64,000 nucleotides of DNA, taken from contig NZ_JAIQYY010000009.1 of NCBI RefSeq assembly GCF_020181035.1, positions 186,001 to 250,000 on the forward strand. The letters run 5' to 3'. The position numbers and the translations under genes were made by a program. This DNA is from Streptomyces sp. CoH27 (GTDB lineage: Bacteria > Actinomycetota > Actinomycetes > Streptomycetales > Streptomycetaceae). A model generated the notes under the pieces. That model worked only from the letters and a program-made list of their open reading frames with translations, made no database searches and was not told the origin of the DNA. The number at the start of each line of letters is the position of its first letter. Position 1 is the stretch's first letter. Positions 41,984-50,922 of this stretch are shown piece by piece.

Positions 41984-43290
41984 GACACCTCACCCCCTGC
42001 TGACCTGGCCAGACGCCGGGCGAGCGGCAGGCCGAGGCCCGCGCTGGCGTGCCCGTCGCCGGGGTCGGCCCGCTTGCCGGGCTGGAAGAGCAGCGCCGTG
42101 AACGCCGTGGGCACGCCCGGGCCGTCGTCCGTGACCTCGATGCGCACGAGGCCCTCCTCGCGGCTCGCGCTCAGTGTGACCGTCGTACGGGCGTAGCGCA
42201 CCGCGTTGGCCAGCAGCGGACTGACGATCCGTTCGAGGAGGGCCGGCTGGACCCCTGCCGTCAGCGGCCCCGGGGCGGCCGCCCGCACCGAAGGGGAGGC
42301 GTCCGACTGCGCGGCCAGCCGGTGCAGTACGGCCGGCACGTCGGCCGTGCCGGGAGCCGTGGGCATTCCCTCGCGGGCCTCGTCCAGCAGCGTGTCGCAG
42401 ATGGTGCGCATCGACTGCGCGGCCTCGGCCACGACATCGAGGGAGGCCTTCGTGTCGGCGGCGGAGCGCGGGCGGGCGTGCCACCAGTCCAGTTCGGCGA
42501 CGATCCGGCTGAGCGGGGTGCGCAGTTCGTGGGACAGCTCGCCGGTCAGCTGCCGTTCATGCCGCAGCACCGCCCGGATGCGGTCCAGCAGGGAGTCCAA
42601 CGAGACGCCCAGCGCAGCGAGTTCGGCCGGCCGGCCGCCGCCCGTGAAACGCTCCTCGGAGCCGACGGCGCTCCACTGCGTCGCCTGGTCCGTCATGGTC
42701 CGCACCGGCCGCAGCGCCCGCCCCACCGCCAGCCGGGTCAGCGCATAGGTGCAGGCGAGCATCACCGCGTCCAGCGCGAACGAGCCCAGCAGCAGCGTCC
42801 GGGCCGAGTTGCGGTACGGCGCGAGGTCCAGCGCCGTGACCACGGTGGCCCGCGCCGCGCCGCCGGGCACCGGCTCGGCGCACAGCCGTACCGTGTCGGC
42901 ACCGTGCGTCGTGCGGCACGCGCGCGTGCCCCGGGCGGCCAGGGCAGCGGCGGCGCGGGTGAGTTCACCGGCCCCGGACGGGGGCCGCTCCAGCAGTCGG
43001 CCGCCGGCATAGATCCAGGCGTTGGTGTCCAGAAGCCGGTCGCCCGAGGTCTCCAGGACCCGCACCCGGCCGTGCCGGGTGTCGACGGTCGTGGCCACGG
43101 CCGCCGCGCGGGTGCGCAGTTCGTCGTCCGCCTCCCGCTGCAGGCGGTGGCGGACCACGGTGTTGAACACCACGGTGAGGATCACCATCAGCAGCGCCGC
43201 CGTGGTCAGCGCGACCAGGGAGAGCCGCCCGCGCAGGGTGCGCGGCGCGAGCCGGGCGGACAACGAGCGGACCGGGGAAGGGAGACTCAT
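41926..43290 (-). CDS. Sensor histidine kinase
   Basis: A 454-aa membrane histidine kinase. Two helices (about 22-48 and 168-188) bound an extracytoplasmic sensor of about 120 residues. A HAMP-like segment (VGRALRPVRTMTDQATQW) leads to the H-box GELSHELRTPLSRIVAELDW (about 250-268) with the phospho-accepting His. The N-box is PLLANAVRYARTTV, the G1 box VTDDGPGVP and the G2-like box GLGLPLARRLARS. Its start overlaps the response-regulator stop by 4 bases. It is the last gene of the DedA-PAP2-PAP2 operon, so it may sense the envelope lipid state. Confidence 0.88.
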   Translation of the reverse strand: MSLPSPVRSLSARLAPRTLRGRLSLVALTTAALLMVILTVVFNTVVRHRLQREADDELRTRAAAVATTVDTRHGRVRVLETSGDRLLDTNAWIYAGGRLLERPPSGAGELTRAAAALAARGTRACRTTHGADTVRLCAEPVPGGAARATVVTALDLAPYRNSARTLLLGSFALDAVMLACTYALTRLAVGRALRPVRTMTDQATQWSAVGSEERFTGGGRPAELAALGVSLDSLLDRIRAVLRHERQLTGELSHELRTPLSRIVAELDWWHARPRSAADTKASLDVVAEAAQSMRTICDTLLDEAREGMPTAPGTADVPAVLHRLAAQSDASPSVRAAAPGPLTAGVQPALLERIVSPLLANAVRYARTTVTLSASREEGLVRIEVTDDGPGVPTAFTALLFQPGKRADPGDGHASAGLGLPLARRLARSAGGEVSYDPGHGPGARFVVTLPAG

Positions 43291-43949
43291 GTCAGGCGGT
43301 GGCCGATTCCGCGTGCCGTGGCGATGGTCAGCTCGCTGCCGGCCGCGCGCAGTTTGCGGCGCAGCCGGGTCAGATACTGGTCCAGCGTGTTGTCGCTGAC
43401 CTGAGCCCCCTCCGGCCAGCCCGCGCGGAGCAGTTCGCGGCGGCGCACCAGCTCCCCGCCCGCCGCGCCGAGTGCGGCCAGCAGCCGGAACTCCGTCGGG
43501 GTGAGGTCGATGCGCCGGCCGTGCACGGTGGCGCTGTGCCGCACGGCGTCGAGCGTCAGGCCGTCCGCGCCGCCGGCGGGCGGCGGCGCGGCCCGGCGCA
43601 GGGCGGCCCGCAGCCGGGCGGCCAGCTCGGCGAGGTGGAACGGCTTGGGCAGATAGTCGTCGCCGCCGGCCGAGAAGCCCGACAGGCGGTCGGTCAGCCC
43701 GCGCCGCGCGGTCAGGAAGACGACCGGGGCGAGGAATCCGCCCGCGCGCATCGCCTGGCAGACGTCGCGGCCGTCGGCGTCGGGCAGGCCGACGTCCAGC
43801 ACGACGGCGGACACGTCCGGCGTCGCCAGCCGCAGCGCGGTGGCGCCGTCGGCGGCCGTGAGCGTGTCGAACTCCTCGTCGTGCAGACCACGGCGCAGCA
43901 CGTCACGCAGGGCGTGATCGTCCTCGACGATGAGGATCCTGGGGCGCAT
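43287..43949 (-). CDS. OmpR-family response regulator
   Basis: A 220-aa response regulator. The receiver domain (about 1-115) has DD acidic residues in ILIVEDDHAL, the phospho-acceptor Asp in VVLDVGLPDADG, and the Lys in YLPKPFHLAEL. The winged-helix DNA-binding domain (about 130-220) ends DNTLDQYLTRLRRKLRAAG, GIGHRLT. The ATG at 43949 follows GGAGAGTG and overlaps the end of the PAP2 gene upstream (47 bases). It pairs with the downstream kinase. Confidence 0.9.
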   Translation of the reverse strand: MRPRILIVEDDHALRDVLRRGLHDEEFDTLTAADGATALRLATPDVSAVVLDVGLPDADGRDVCQAMRAGGFLAPVVFLTARRGLTDRLSGFSAGGDDYLPKPFHLAELAARLRAALRRAAPPPAGGADGLTLDAVRHSATVHGRRIDLTPTEFRLLAALGAAGGELVRRRELLRAGWPEGAQVSDNTLDQYLTRLRRKLRAAGSELTIATARGIGHRLT

Positions 43950-44655
43950 CACTCTCCACCGGCGCATCGGCCGGATCGCTCGGGTCGGACGTGCCCGGCT
44001 GCGGGGCACGCGGGACGAAGCCCGCGGGCAGCCACCGGGCCGCCGCGCGGACGGACAGGGCGAGCCAGCCGGCGGCGAACAACCAGCCGCCGACGACGTC
44101 GGTGAACCAGTGCACGCCGAGGTAGACCCGGGTCAGCCCGACCCCGGCGCCCCATACGGCGACCAGCAGACACAGTGCGGTGCGGCTCCGCCCGGCGCGC
44201 AGGCCCAGGGCCAGGATCAGCAGCCCCGCCGTCACCGCGCTCGTCGTGGTGTGTCCGGAGGGGAACGACCAGCCGGAGGCCTGCGTCTGCCAGTCGTACT
44301 GCGGCGGCCGGGCCCGCGCGACCAGGTCCATCACGCCGTAGCGCACCGCCTGGCCCGCGGCGAGGCAGGCCACGGCGAGAGCTGCGGCGACCAGTCGCTG
44401 CGGTGCGGTGCGCCCCGCGATCAGCCCGGCCAGCACTGCCAGGACGTACGGCACGACACCGGTGCCCGTCGCGGTCAGCCCGCGGGCGAGGGCCACCGCC
44501 ACCGGCGGGCGGTGTCCCACGGACCAGGACAACAAGTCCAGGTCCGGGAAGAGGGGGCCCTGGTCGCTGATCACCAGCGCGGCCAGCACCGTGAACGCCA
44601 GCCAGGCGCCCAGGGCCACGGTGACCGCCGGCTCCGCCAGGTTGCGGGGCCTCAT
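43903..44655 (-). CDS. PAP2-family membrane phosphatase
   Basis: A 250-aa integral-membrane phosphatase of the PAP2/UppP2 type. The three motifs are in place: RARPPQ (first, weak Lys-x6-Arg-Pro), SFPSGHT with the central His, and TRVYLGVHWFTD with the third His and Asp. About six helices are seen. Such enzymes remove the terminal phosphate from undecaprenyl pyrophosphate, phosphatidate or phosphatidylglycerophosphate at the outer membrane face. It overlaps the other PAP2 gene by 4 bases upstream and the regulator downstream. A charged C-terminal tail of about 40 residues is unusual. Confidence 0.86.
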   Translation of the reverse strand: MRPRNLAEPAVTVALGAWLAFTVLAALVISDQGPLFPDLDLLSWSVGHRPPVAVALARGLTATGTGVVPYVLAVLAGLIAGRTAPQRLVAAALAVACLAAGQAVRYGVMDLVARARPPQYDWQTQASGWSFPSGHTTTSAVTAGLLILALGLRAGRSRTALCLLVAVWGAGVGLTRVYLGVHWFTDVVGGWLFAAGWLALSVRAAARWLPAGFVPRAPQPGTSDPSDPADAPVESDAPQDPHRRGRSRPA

Positions 44656-45263
44656 GCCGGGTCCGACACCAGCAGCGGGCGCAGCCGGGTCCCCGACAGC
44701 CGCTCCGGCAGGTCCGCCGGCAGCCGCTTCAGGGCGGTCATCGCGAGGAACGCCACCGCCGCGCCGAGCGCCGCGCCCACGGCGACGTCGTGCGGGTAGT
44801 GCACCCCGACCCATACCCGGGACGCCGCCATGGCGCCCGCGCACAGGGCCGCCACCACGCCGAGCCGCCGGGAGACGAAGAACAGGGCGGTCGCCGCCGC
44901 GAAGGCGATCGCGGCGTGATTGCTCGGGAACGACCAGTCGCCGCGTGCGGGACACGCCTCCAGGGTGCGCAAGGCCAGGTGGCGGCACGGCCGGTCCTCG
45001 GCCACCAGCGGCTTCACCACGCTGGTCACCGCGTAGGCCAGCACCACCGCCACCGGCACGGCGAGTGCCGTCACGGCCGCGGTCGCGCCGTCCCGCCGGG
45101 CCCGCCACCAGCCGGCGAGCATGAGCAGGGCGAAGACCGCGAGTCCGTACGCCGACCACACCGCGATCACGCCGTCCAGCCAGCCGGGGGCGCGGTGGGC
45201 GAGGTCCACGATGTCCGTGTAGAGCGGGCCGTCGACCGACGCGCCCGTCAGGGCGAGGTTCAT
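44652..45263 (-). CDS. PAP2-family membrane phosphatase (second copy)
   Basis: A 203-aa, complete PAP2 phosphatase. KPLVAEDRP is the first motif, SFPSNHA the second and SRVWVGVHYPHD the third. It is closer to BcrC-like undecaprenyl pyrophosphate phosphatases than the downstream copy, judged by the short compact layout. It overlaps both the DedA gene and the second PAP2 gene by 4 bases each, so all three membrane proteins are made in coupled fashion. Confidence 0.87.
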   Translation of the reverse strand: MNLALTGASVDGPLYTDIVDLAHRAPGWLDGVIAVWSAYGLAVFALLMLAGWWRARRDGATAAVTALAVPVAVVLAYAVTSVVKPLVAEDRPCRHLALRTLEACPARGDWSFPSNHAAIAFAAATALFFVSRRLGVVAALCAGAMAASRVWVGVHYPHDVAVGAALGAAVAFLAMTALKRLPADLPERLSGTRLRPLLVSDPA

Positions 45264-45922
45264 CCGCGCACCTCCTTGGCGGCCCGGCGGGAGCGCAGCA
45301 GCTCGGCGGCGAGCGGGAGCAGGGAGACGACGACGATCAGCGCGATCATCGGCAGCAGGTACGTGTCGATGCTCGGGATCGTGGAGCCGAGCGCGTATCC
45401 GGCGAGAGTGAGGCCGAGGCTCCACACGAGCCCGCCGATCGTCTGCCAGACGGTGAAGGTCCGGGCCGGGACCCCGAGGGCGCCCGCCATCGGGTTCAGC
45501 ACCGTGCGCACCACCGGGACGAAGCGGGCCAGCACGATCGCCTTGGCGTGGCCGTAGCGCTCCAGCAGTTCCTCGGCGCGCCGGGCGCCCTCGCGCAGCT
45601 TCGCCGACCGGGTGCGGGCCAGCAGCGCGCCGCCCGCCTTGCGGCCGATGAGGAACCCGCACTGCGAGCCGGCCAGCGCGCCGACGGCGGCCGCGACCAG
45701 CAGCGGGCCGAGCGACAGATGCAGCCCGCGGTCGGCGGAGCCCGTGCACAGCAGGCCCGCGGTGAACAGCAGCGAGTCTCCGGGCAGGAAGAACCCGATC
45801 AGCAGGCCGGTCTCGGCGAAGAGCACCACGCCGACGCCGAGCACGCCGAAGGCGGCGAGCAGCGAGTGGGCATCGAGCACGTTGACCGCGAGCTGCGATG
45901 CCAGGTGTGGGGGAGTGGCCAT
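45260..45922 (-). CDS. DedA-family membrane protein
   Basis: A 220-aa DedA/SNARE-associated (PF09335-type) membrane protein. Motifs seen are FAETGLLIGFFLPGDSLLFTAGLL, GSQCGFLIGRKAGG, and the conserved loop YGHAKAIVLARFVPVVRTVLNPMAGALG (in part) with the functional Arg residues, then PARTFTVWQTIGGLVWS. DedA proteins include UptA, which returns undecaprenyl phosphate to the cytoplasmic face. Being followed by two PAP2 phosphatases in one operon fits that job. It is the first gene of the operon; an A/T-rich region with a CTACA/TGTAG dyad lies 64 bases upstream. Confidence 0.88.
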   Translation of the reverse strand: MATPPHLASQLAVNVLDAHSLLAAFGVLGVGVVLFAETGLLIGFFLPGDSLLFTAGLLCTGSADRGLHLSLGPLLVAAAVGALAGSQCGFLIGRKAGGALLARTRSAKLREGARRAEELLERYGHAKAIVLARFVPVVRTVLNPMAGALGVPARTFTVWQTIGGLVWSLGLTLAGYALGSTIPSIDTYLLPMIALIVVVSLLPLAAELLRSRRAAKEVRG

Positions 45923-45985
45923 CGCCGTACGCCCTTCCTTCGGCTTCTTCTTCGGCTTTTTGCGAATGGGTCGCGACTACTACGA

Positions 45986-45999
45986 CTACATATTTGTAG
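45986..45999. promoter_or_regulatory. BlaI-type dyad upstream of the DedA operon
   Basis: CTACATATTTGTAG has perfect 5-bp CTACA/TGTAG arms around a 4-base A/T spacer, in a locally A/T-rich stretch (45975-46005) that probably holds the promoter. It resembles BlaI/MecI sites. Confidence 0.58.
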
Positions 46000-46110
46000 A
46001 CGGTCGACCGGTCTGTAGACGAATCGAGGGCGCCGATCGTTCCCGGCCTTTACCTGCACATTGCCTTTTCGTGACTGAATGACTACATGGCCATGGTCAT
46101 GATGGTCCGC

Positions 46111-46129
46111 GAAGGTAAGGCATGCCTTC
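46111..46129. promoter_or_regulatory. IdeR/DmdR1-like iron box upstream of efe genes
   Basis: GAAGGTAAGGCATGCCTTC is a 19-bp dyad matching the actinobacterial iron-box consensus (TWAGGTWAGSCTWACCTWA) at most positions, 30 bases before the transporter start. It predicts iron-dependent repression. Confidence 0.68.
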
Positions 46130-46158
46130 GCTAAGTTGGTCTGGGAGGGCCGCAGGTC

Positions 46159-48189
46159 ATGTGGGACGACGCGTTTCCGAGTTTCCTGATCGGATTGAGG
46201 GAGGGACTCGAAGCCGGACTCATCGTCTCCATCCTGGTCGCCACCCTGGTCCGGGCCGAGGCGCGCTCACGGCTGCCCCAGGTGTGGACCGGCGTCCTGG
46301 CCGCGATCGCGCTGGCCATGAGCTTCGGTGCGGTGCTCACCTTCACCGCAGCCTCCATGCCGCAGACCGCCCAGGAGGCGTTCGGCGGCGTCCTCAGCGT
46401 GATCGCCGTCGCGTTCGTCACCGCCATGGTGTTCTGGATGCGCCGCTCGGCGCGCAGCCTGTCCGGTGAGCTGAAGGAGAAGGTGACCGGCGCGCTCGCC
46501 ATGGGCTCGGGCGTGCTGATCCTCACCTCCTTCCTCGCGGTCGGCCGTGAGGGCCTGGAGACCGCCCTGTTCCTGTGGACCACCGCACGGGCGGCCGGCG
46601 AGTCCGCGGGCCCGATGACCGGTGCCGGCATCGGCCTGGTCCTCGCGGCCGGCCTGTGCTGGGGTCTGTACCGCCGGGTCCTGAAGATCAACCTGACGAA
46701 GTTCTTCACCGCCACCGGCGCCGTCCTGATCGTCATCGCGGCGGGCGTCCTCGGCTACGGCCTGCGCGACCTCCAGGAGGGCGGCGTACTGCCCGGCAAG
46801 ACCGCCTACGCGGTCGACCTCGCGAGCAGCGTCGACGCCGGCTCCTGGTATAGCACCCTGGTCCAGGGCGTCTTCAACCTCACCCCGACCATGACCTGGC
46901 TCCAGGTGGTCGCCTACGTCGCCTACCTGGCCGTCGTGATGACCCTGTTCGTGCGCGGTGTGCGGGCCACGGCCCCCAAGGCGGCGAAGGAGAGCCCCGA
47001 GCGGGAGACCGAGGCCGAGCGGCCCGAGCGGCGCCGGCCGGTCTGGGTGGTACCGGCCGCCGTGGTCGCCGTACCCGCCGTCATCGCCGGACTCGTCGTC
47101 GCCTTCGCCCGTCCCAAGCCCGCCGGCGACCAGACCGTCGCCGTCTCCGAGACCGAGTGCGGCAAGGGCTTCACCGCCCCCAAGCCCGGCCGGCAGACCT
47201 TCCAGATGCACAACACCGGCGGCAAGACCTCCGAGGTGTACCTGGTCGACCCGTCGACCAACGCGGTCTACGGCGAGATCGAGGGCCTCGCCCCCGGCAC
47301 CACCCGCGACCTCGTCGCCACCGTCGCCGGCGGCACCTACGCCTGGCGCTGTGTCCCCACCGGCGGCAAGGCCGTCACCTCCGGGTCGGTCACCGTCACC
47401 GGCGGCGGCGCGGCCAAGCCGGTCGTCCCCGTCTCCGAGCAGGACCTCGCCACGCCCCTGAAGGCGTACAAGGCGTACGTCGGCCAGGGCCTGGCCACCC
47501 TGGTCGGCCAGACCCGCACCCTCGCCGACGACATCAAGGGCAACCACCTCGACAAGGCCCGCACCGACTGGCTCACCGCCCATCTGACCTACTCCTCGCT
47601 GGGCGCCGCCTACGGCACCTTCGAGGACTTCGACAAGAAGATCAACGGCCGGGCCGACGGACTGACCGACGGCGTCCAGGACAAGGACTTCACCGGCTTC
47701 CACCGCATCGAGTACGGCCTGTGGCACGGCCAGTCGGCCAAGGACCTGACCGGGCCCGCCCAGCAGCTCGTCACCGACGTCGCGGGCCTTCAGAAGGCGT
47801 TCCCGAGCCAGGACTTCGACCCGGGCGACCTGCCGCTGCGCGCACACGAGATCCTGGAGAACACCCTCCAGTTCGAGCTCACCGGCGACACCGACGAGGG
47901 CAGCGGTACCAACCTCGCGACCGCCGGCGCCAACCTGGACGGCACCCGCGAACTGCTCACCGTCCTCAAGCCGCTGCTCACCAGCCGCGCGCCCAAGCTG
48001 CTCCCCACGGTCGACGCGGACATCGCGCGCGTGCAGAAGCTGCTGGACGCCGCCCACGACGGGGACCGCTGGACGGCCGTCGACAAGCTCGCCGCGAACG
48101 ACCGGCAGCGGCTGAACGGCGCCACCGGCCAGCTGCTGGAGGACCTCGCCCCGATTCCGGACCTGCTGGAGATCCGGAAGTCCGCCTGA
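46159..48189 (+). CDS. efeU/efeO: Fused iron permease and periplasmic iron-binding protein (EfeU-EfeO)
   Basis: A 676-aa fusion. The first 280 residues are an FTR1-type permease with seven helices; the two iron-binding REGLE motifs are at about 14-18 and 130-134. After a charged linker a further hydrophobic segment (about 297-317) leads to a cupredoxin-like part with the [10 protein letters not shown] and [14 protein letters not shown] stretches (about 330-400). The C-terminal M75/EfeO domain (about 420-670) has [12 protein letters not shown] and [15 protein letters not shown], the metal-binding family motifs. In E. coli EfeU and EfeO are separate proteins. EfeB is encoded next, and an iron box lies upstream, so this is iron uptake under low iron or low pH. 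Confidence 0.9.
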   Translation: MWDDAFPSFLIGLREGLEAGLIVSILVATLVRAEARSRLPQVWTGVLAAIALAMSFGAVLTFTAASMPQTAQEAFGGVLSVIAVAFVTAMVFWMRRSARSLSGELKEKVTGALAMGSGVLILTSFLAVGREGLETALFLWTTARAAGESAGPMTGAGIGLVLAAGLCWGLYRRVLKINLTKFFTATGAVLIVIAAGVLGYGLRDLQEGGVLPGKTAYAVDLASSVDAGSWYSTLVQGVFNLTPTMTWLQVVAYVAYLAVVMTLFVRGVRATAPKAAKESPERETEAERPERRRPVWVVPAAVVAVPAVIAGLVVAFARPKPAGDQTVAVSETECGKGFTAPKPGRQTFQMHNTGGKTSEVYLVDPSTNAVYGEIEGLAPGTTRDLVATVAGGTYAWRCVPTGGKAVTSGSVTVTGGGAAKPVVPVSEQDLATPLKAYKAYVGQGLATLVGQTRTLADDIKGNHLDKARTDWLTAHLTYSSLGAAYGTFEDFDKKINGRADGLTDGVQDKDFTGFHRIEYGLWHGQSAKDLTGPAQQLVTDVAGLQKAFPSQDFDPGDLPLRAHEILENTLQFELTGDTDEGSGTNLATAGANLDGTRELLTVLKPLLTSRAPKLLPTVDADIARVQKLLDAAHDGDRWTAVDKLAANDRQRLNGATGQLLEDLAPIPDLLEIRKSA

Positions 48190-48251
48190 TGACCGAAGCC
48201 CGCCCGACGACGCACCCGCACCCGCACCCGCACCCCGAAGGGAACCCTCCG

Positions 48252-49523
48252 ATGTCCACCGCCGACACGCCGACCTGCCCCGTCGGCCCCGCCCGCCGCT
48301 CCTTCGTGCGGACCGCGCTGGGTGCCGGTGCCGCCGGAGCGGTCCTGGCCGGCGGCGGCTTCGCCCTCGGCGAGAGCGGCGGCACCGCGCAGGCGCAGTC
48401 CGCCCACCCCGACAGCGCGGCCGAGGTCCCCTTCCACGGCGCCCACCAGGCCGGGATCATCACCCCCGCGCCGGCCGCCGCCACCTTCGTCTCCCTCGAC
48501 GTCATCGCCGACGACCGCAAGGGCCTCACCGACCTGCTGAAGACGATCACCGAGCGGGCCCGCTTCCTCACCTCCGGCGGGGCCCCGGCCGACCTGGGCG
48601 TCGGCGCGCCGCCCTCCGACAACGGCATCCTCGGCCCCGAGGTCCCCTCCGACGGCCTCACCGTCACCGTCGGCGTCGGCGCCTCCCTCTTCGACGACCG
48701 CTACGGCCTCGCCAAGGCCAGGCCCGCCCGGCTCACCCCGATGCGGACCTTCCCCAACGACAACCTGAACGCGGCCGAGTGCCATGGCGACCTCTCGCTG
48801 CAGATCTGCGCCCAGAGCACGGACACCGTGCTGCACGCGCTGCGCGACATCGCCCGGCACACCCGCGGCGCCATGCAGATCAAGTGGCGCATCGACGGCT
48901 TCCAGAACGCGCCACGCCCCACCGGCGCCCAGCGCAACCTGCTCGGCTTCAAGGACGGCATCGCCAACCCGGACGTCACCTCCGCCCGCGAGACGGACAA
49001 GCTGATCTGGGTCGGCGACGGCCAGGGCGAGCCCGCCTGGGCCACCGGCGGCAGCTACCAGGTGATCCGGATCATCCGGATGCTGGTGGAGTTCTGGGAC
49101 CGGGTCTCGCTGAGCGAGCAGGAGAAGATGTTCGGCCGCCGCAAGGACACCGGCGCCCCGCTCGACGGCGCCCAGGAGACCGACATCCCGCAGTACGCCA
49201 AGGACCCGCAGGGCAACGCCATCCCGCTGGACGCCCACATACGGCTGGCCAACCCGCGCACCGCGAAGAGCGACAGCTCCCGCATCCTGCGCCGCGGCTA
49301 CAACTACGACCGGGGCGTGGACAACGTCGGCAACCTCGACATGGGCCTGGTGTTCTGCTGCTACAACCAGGATGTCAAGCGCCAGTTCGAGGCCGTGCAG
49401 ACCCGGCTGATCGACGAGCCCCTCGTCGACTACATCTCGCCCACGGGCGGCGGCTACTTCTTCGCCCTGCCCGGCGTGAAGGACGCCAAGGACTGGCTGG
49501 GCCGGGGCATGCTCTCCGCCTGA
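48252..49523 (+). CDS. efeB: EfeB deferrochelatase/Dyp-type peroxidase
   Basis: A 423-aa Tat-exported haem peroxidase. The Tat motif is [11 protein letters not shown] (about residues 14-24), with the h-region ending at about 50. The Dyp fold has the GXXDG-type motif [11 protein letters not shown] (about 235) with the distal Asp, and the proximal haem His is expected in the [11 protein letters not shown] stretch (about 325). Dyp/EfeB can act as peroxidase or take iron from haem. I prefer the ATG at 48252 because GAAGGGAA precedes it and the Tat motif lies near the start; an ATG at 48189 overlaps the stop of the EfeU-EfeO gene and adds a His/Pro-rich stretch, which is possible too. Confidence 0.9.
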   Translation: MSTADTPTCPVGPARRSFVRTALGAGAAGAVLAGGGFALGESGGTAQAQSAHPDSAAEVPFHGAHQAGIITPAPAAATFVSLDVIADDRKGLTDLLKTITERARFLTSGGAPADLGVGAPPSDNGILGPEVPSDGLTVTVGVGASLFDDRYGLAKARPARLTPMRTFPNDNLNAAECHGDLSLQICAQSTDTVLHALRDIARHTRGAMQIKWRIDGFQNAPRPTGAQRNLLGFKDGIANPDVTSARETDKLIWVGDGQGEPAWATGGSYQVIRIIRMLVEFWDRVSLSEQEKMFGRRKDTGAPLDGAQETDIPQYAKDPQGNAIPLDAHIRLANPRTAKSDSSRILRRGYNYDRGVDNVGNLDMGLVFCCYNQDVKRQFEAVQTRLIDEPLVDYISPTGGGYFFALPGVKDAKDWLGRGMLSA

Positions 49524-49543
49524 CCCCCGGTTCCCGGCGTTCC

Positions 49544-49582
49544 ACGGCAGGCCTTTCCCTCCTCATGGGAAAGGCCTGCCGT
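49544..49582 (+). terminator. Strong terminator after efeB
   Basis: Perfect 16-bp arms ACGGCAGGCCTTTCCC and GGGAAAGGCCTGCCGT with a 7-base loop, 21 bases after the efeB stop. It separates the iron operon from the nickel transporter. Confidence 0.85.
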
Positions 49583-49601
49583 CGCCTTTACCAACCCCCT
49601 G

Positions 49602-49618
49602 CTGCACATGAATTGCAA
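49602..49618. promoter_or_regulatory. Nur-like box upstream of the nickel transporter
   Basis: CTGCAC-ATGAA-TTGCAA fits the streptomycete Nur (nickel-responsive Fur) pattern TTGCAA-N5-TTGCAA with a perfect right arm and a TGCA core in the left arm. It is 70 bases before the transporter start. Confidence 0.5.
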
Positions 49619-49686
49619 GTAGGAGAAGATGGCATGAGGCTGCGCGGTGCGGCCGTACCCGCACGACCGAAGGACAGACCCTCCCG

Positions 49687-50838
49687 ATGACGGCCGCCCC
49701 CGGATCCGCTCCGTCCCTCCCCGCCCCGGCCGACGGCAAGCCGTCGCTCTGGCGGCGCGTCCGCGCCTCCATGACGCGACAGGAGTGGACCAGGGTCGGC
49801 GGGATGGCCGGATTCGTCCTCGCCCTGCACGTCATCGGCTGGGGCACCCTGGCCGGCATCATCGCGCCGCAGCACTTCAGCGTCGGCAAGGAATCCTTCG
49901 GCATCGGCATCGGCGTGACCGCCTACACCCTCGGCATGCGGCACGCCTTCGACGCCGACCACATCGCGGCGATCGACAACACCACCCGCAAGCTCATGGG
50001 CGAGGGGCAGCGCCCGCTGTCCGTCGGCTTCTGGTTCTCCCTCGGCCACTCCAGCGTCGTCTTCGGCCTCTCCCTGCTGCTCTCGCTCGGCATGAAGGCC
50101 CTGGCCGGCCCGGTCCGCGCCGACAACTCCCACCTCCACCAGGTCACCGGCCTGATCGGTACGACGGTCTCCGGCACCTTCCTCTACCTCATCGCCGGCA
50201 TCAACCTCGTCATCCTGGCCGGCATCTGGAAGGTGTTCCGCCGGATGCGCTCGGGCCACTACGACGAGGCCGCCCTGGAGCAGCAGCTGAACAACCGCGG
50301 CTTCATGAACCGCCTGCTCGGCCGCCTCACCGGCGCAATCCGCAAGCCGTGGCAGATGTACCCGCTGGGCCTGCTGTTCGGCCTCGGCTTCGACACGGCC
50401 ACCGAGATCGCCCTGCTGGTCCTCGCCGGCTCCGGCGCCGCCTCCGGCCTGCCCTGGTACGCCATCCTGTGCCTGCCGGTCCTGTTCGCCGCGGGCATGT
50501 CGCTGCTGGACACCATCGACGGCTCGTTCATGAACTTCGCCTACGAGTGGGCGTTCTCCAAGCCGGTCCGCAAGGTCTACTACAACCTCACCATCACGGG
50601 CCTGTCCGTGGCCGTCGCCCTGATCATCGGCACGGTCGAGCTGCTGGGCCTCCTCGCCGACCGGCTGGACCTGCACGGCGCGTTCTGGGACTGGATCTCG
50701 GGCCTCGACCTCAACACCGTCGGCTTCGTCATCGTCGGCCTCTTCTTCGCCACCTGGGCCGTCGCCCTGCTGGTGTGGAAGGCGGGCCGCATCGAGGAGA
50801 AGTGGACGGCGGGTCTGGCGGAACAGCCGACGGACTGA
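49687..50838 (+). CDS. NiCoT-family nickel/cobalt transporter (HoxN/NixA)
   Basis: A 383-aa integral-membrane permease of the NiCoT family. The metal-selectivity signature HAFDADHIAAIDNT is at about residues 86-99, with the GLRHAxDADH-like pattern of the family. GFWFSLGHSSVV (about 116-127) and LGFDTATEIALL (about 235-246) are the next two signatures, and LDTIDGSFMNFAYEWAF the fourth. Eight helices are expected. The protein imports Ni2+ or Co2+ with the proton gradient, supplying nickel superoxide dismutase, urease or cobalamin. No nickel enzyme lies adjacent. The Nur-like box suggests repression when nickel is plentiful. Confidence 0.9.
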   Translation: MTAAPGSAPSLPAPADGKPSLWRRVRASMTRQEWTRVGGMAGFVLALHVIGWGTLAGIIAPQHFSVGKESFGIGIGVTAYTLGMRHAFDADHIAAIDNTTRKLMGEGQRPLSVGFWFSLGHSSVVFGLSLLLSLGMKALAGPVRADNSHLHQVTGLIGTTVSGTFLYLIAGINLVILAGIWKVFRRMRSGHYDEAALEQQLNNRGFMNRLLGRLTGAIRKPWQMYPLGLLFGLGFDTATEIALLVLAGSGAASGLPWYAILCLPVLFAAGMSLLDTIDGSFMNFAYEWAFSKPVRKVYYNLTITGLSVAVALIIGTVELLGLLADRLDLHGAFWDWISGLDLNTVGFVIVGLFFATWAVALLVWKAGRIEEKWTAGLAEQPTD

Positions 50839-50859
50839 CTGCCGGACCGGGGCGCGCCA

Positions 50860-50899
50860 GGGGGCGCGGTGCTGTGCTCCGCACACGGCCCGCGCCCCT
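50860..50899. terminator. Convergent terminator
   Basis: GGGGCGCGG (50861-50869) pairs with CCGCGCCCC (50890-50898), leaving a 20-base loop. It lies between the converging nickel-transporter and 68-aa genes. Confidence 0.55.
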
Positions 50900-50922
50900 T
50901 GTCTCCGGCTTCCCCGGACGCC

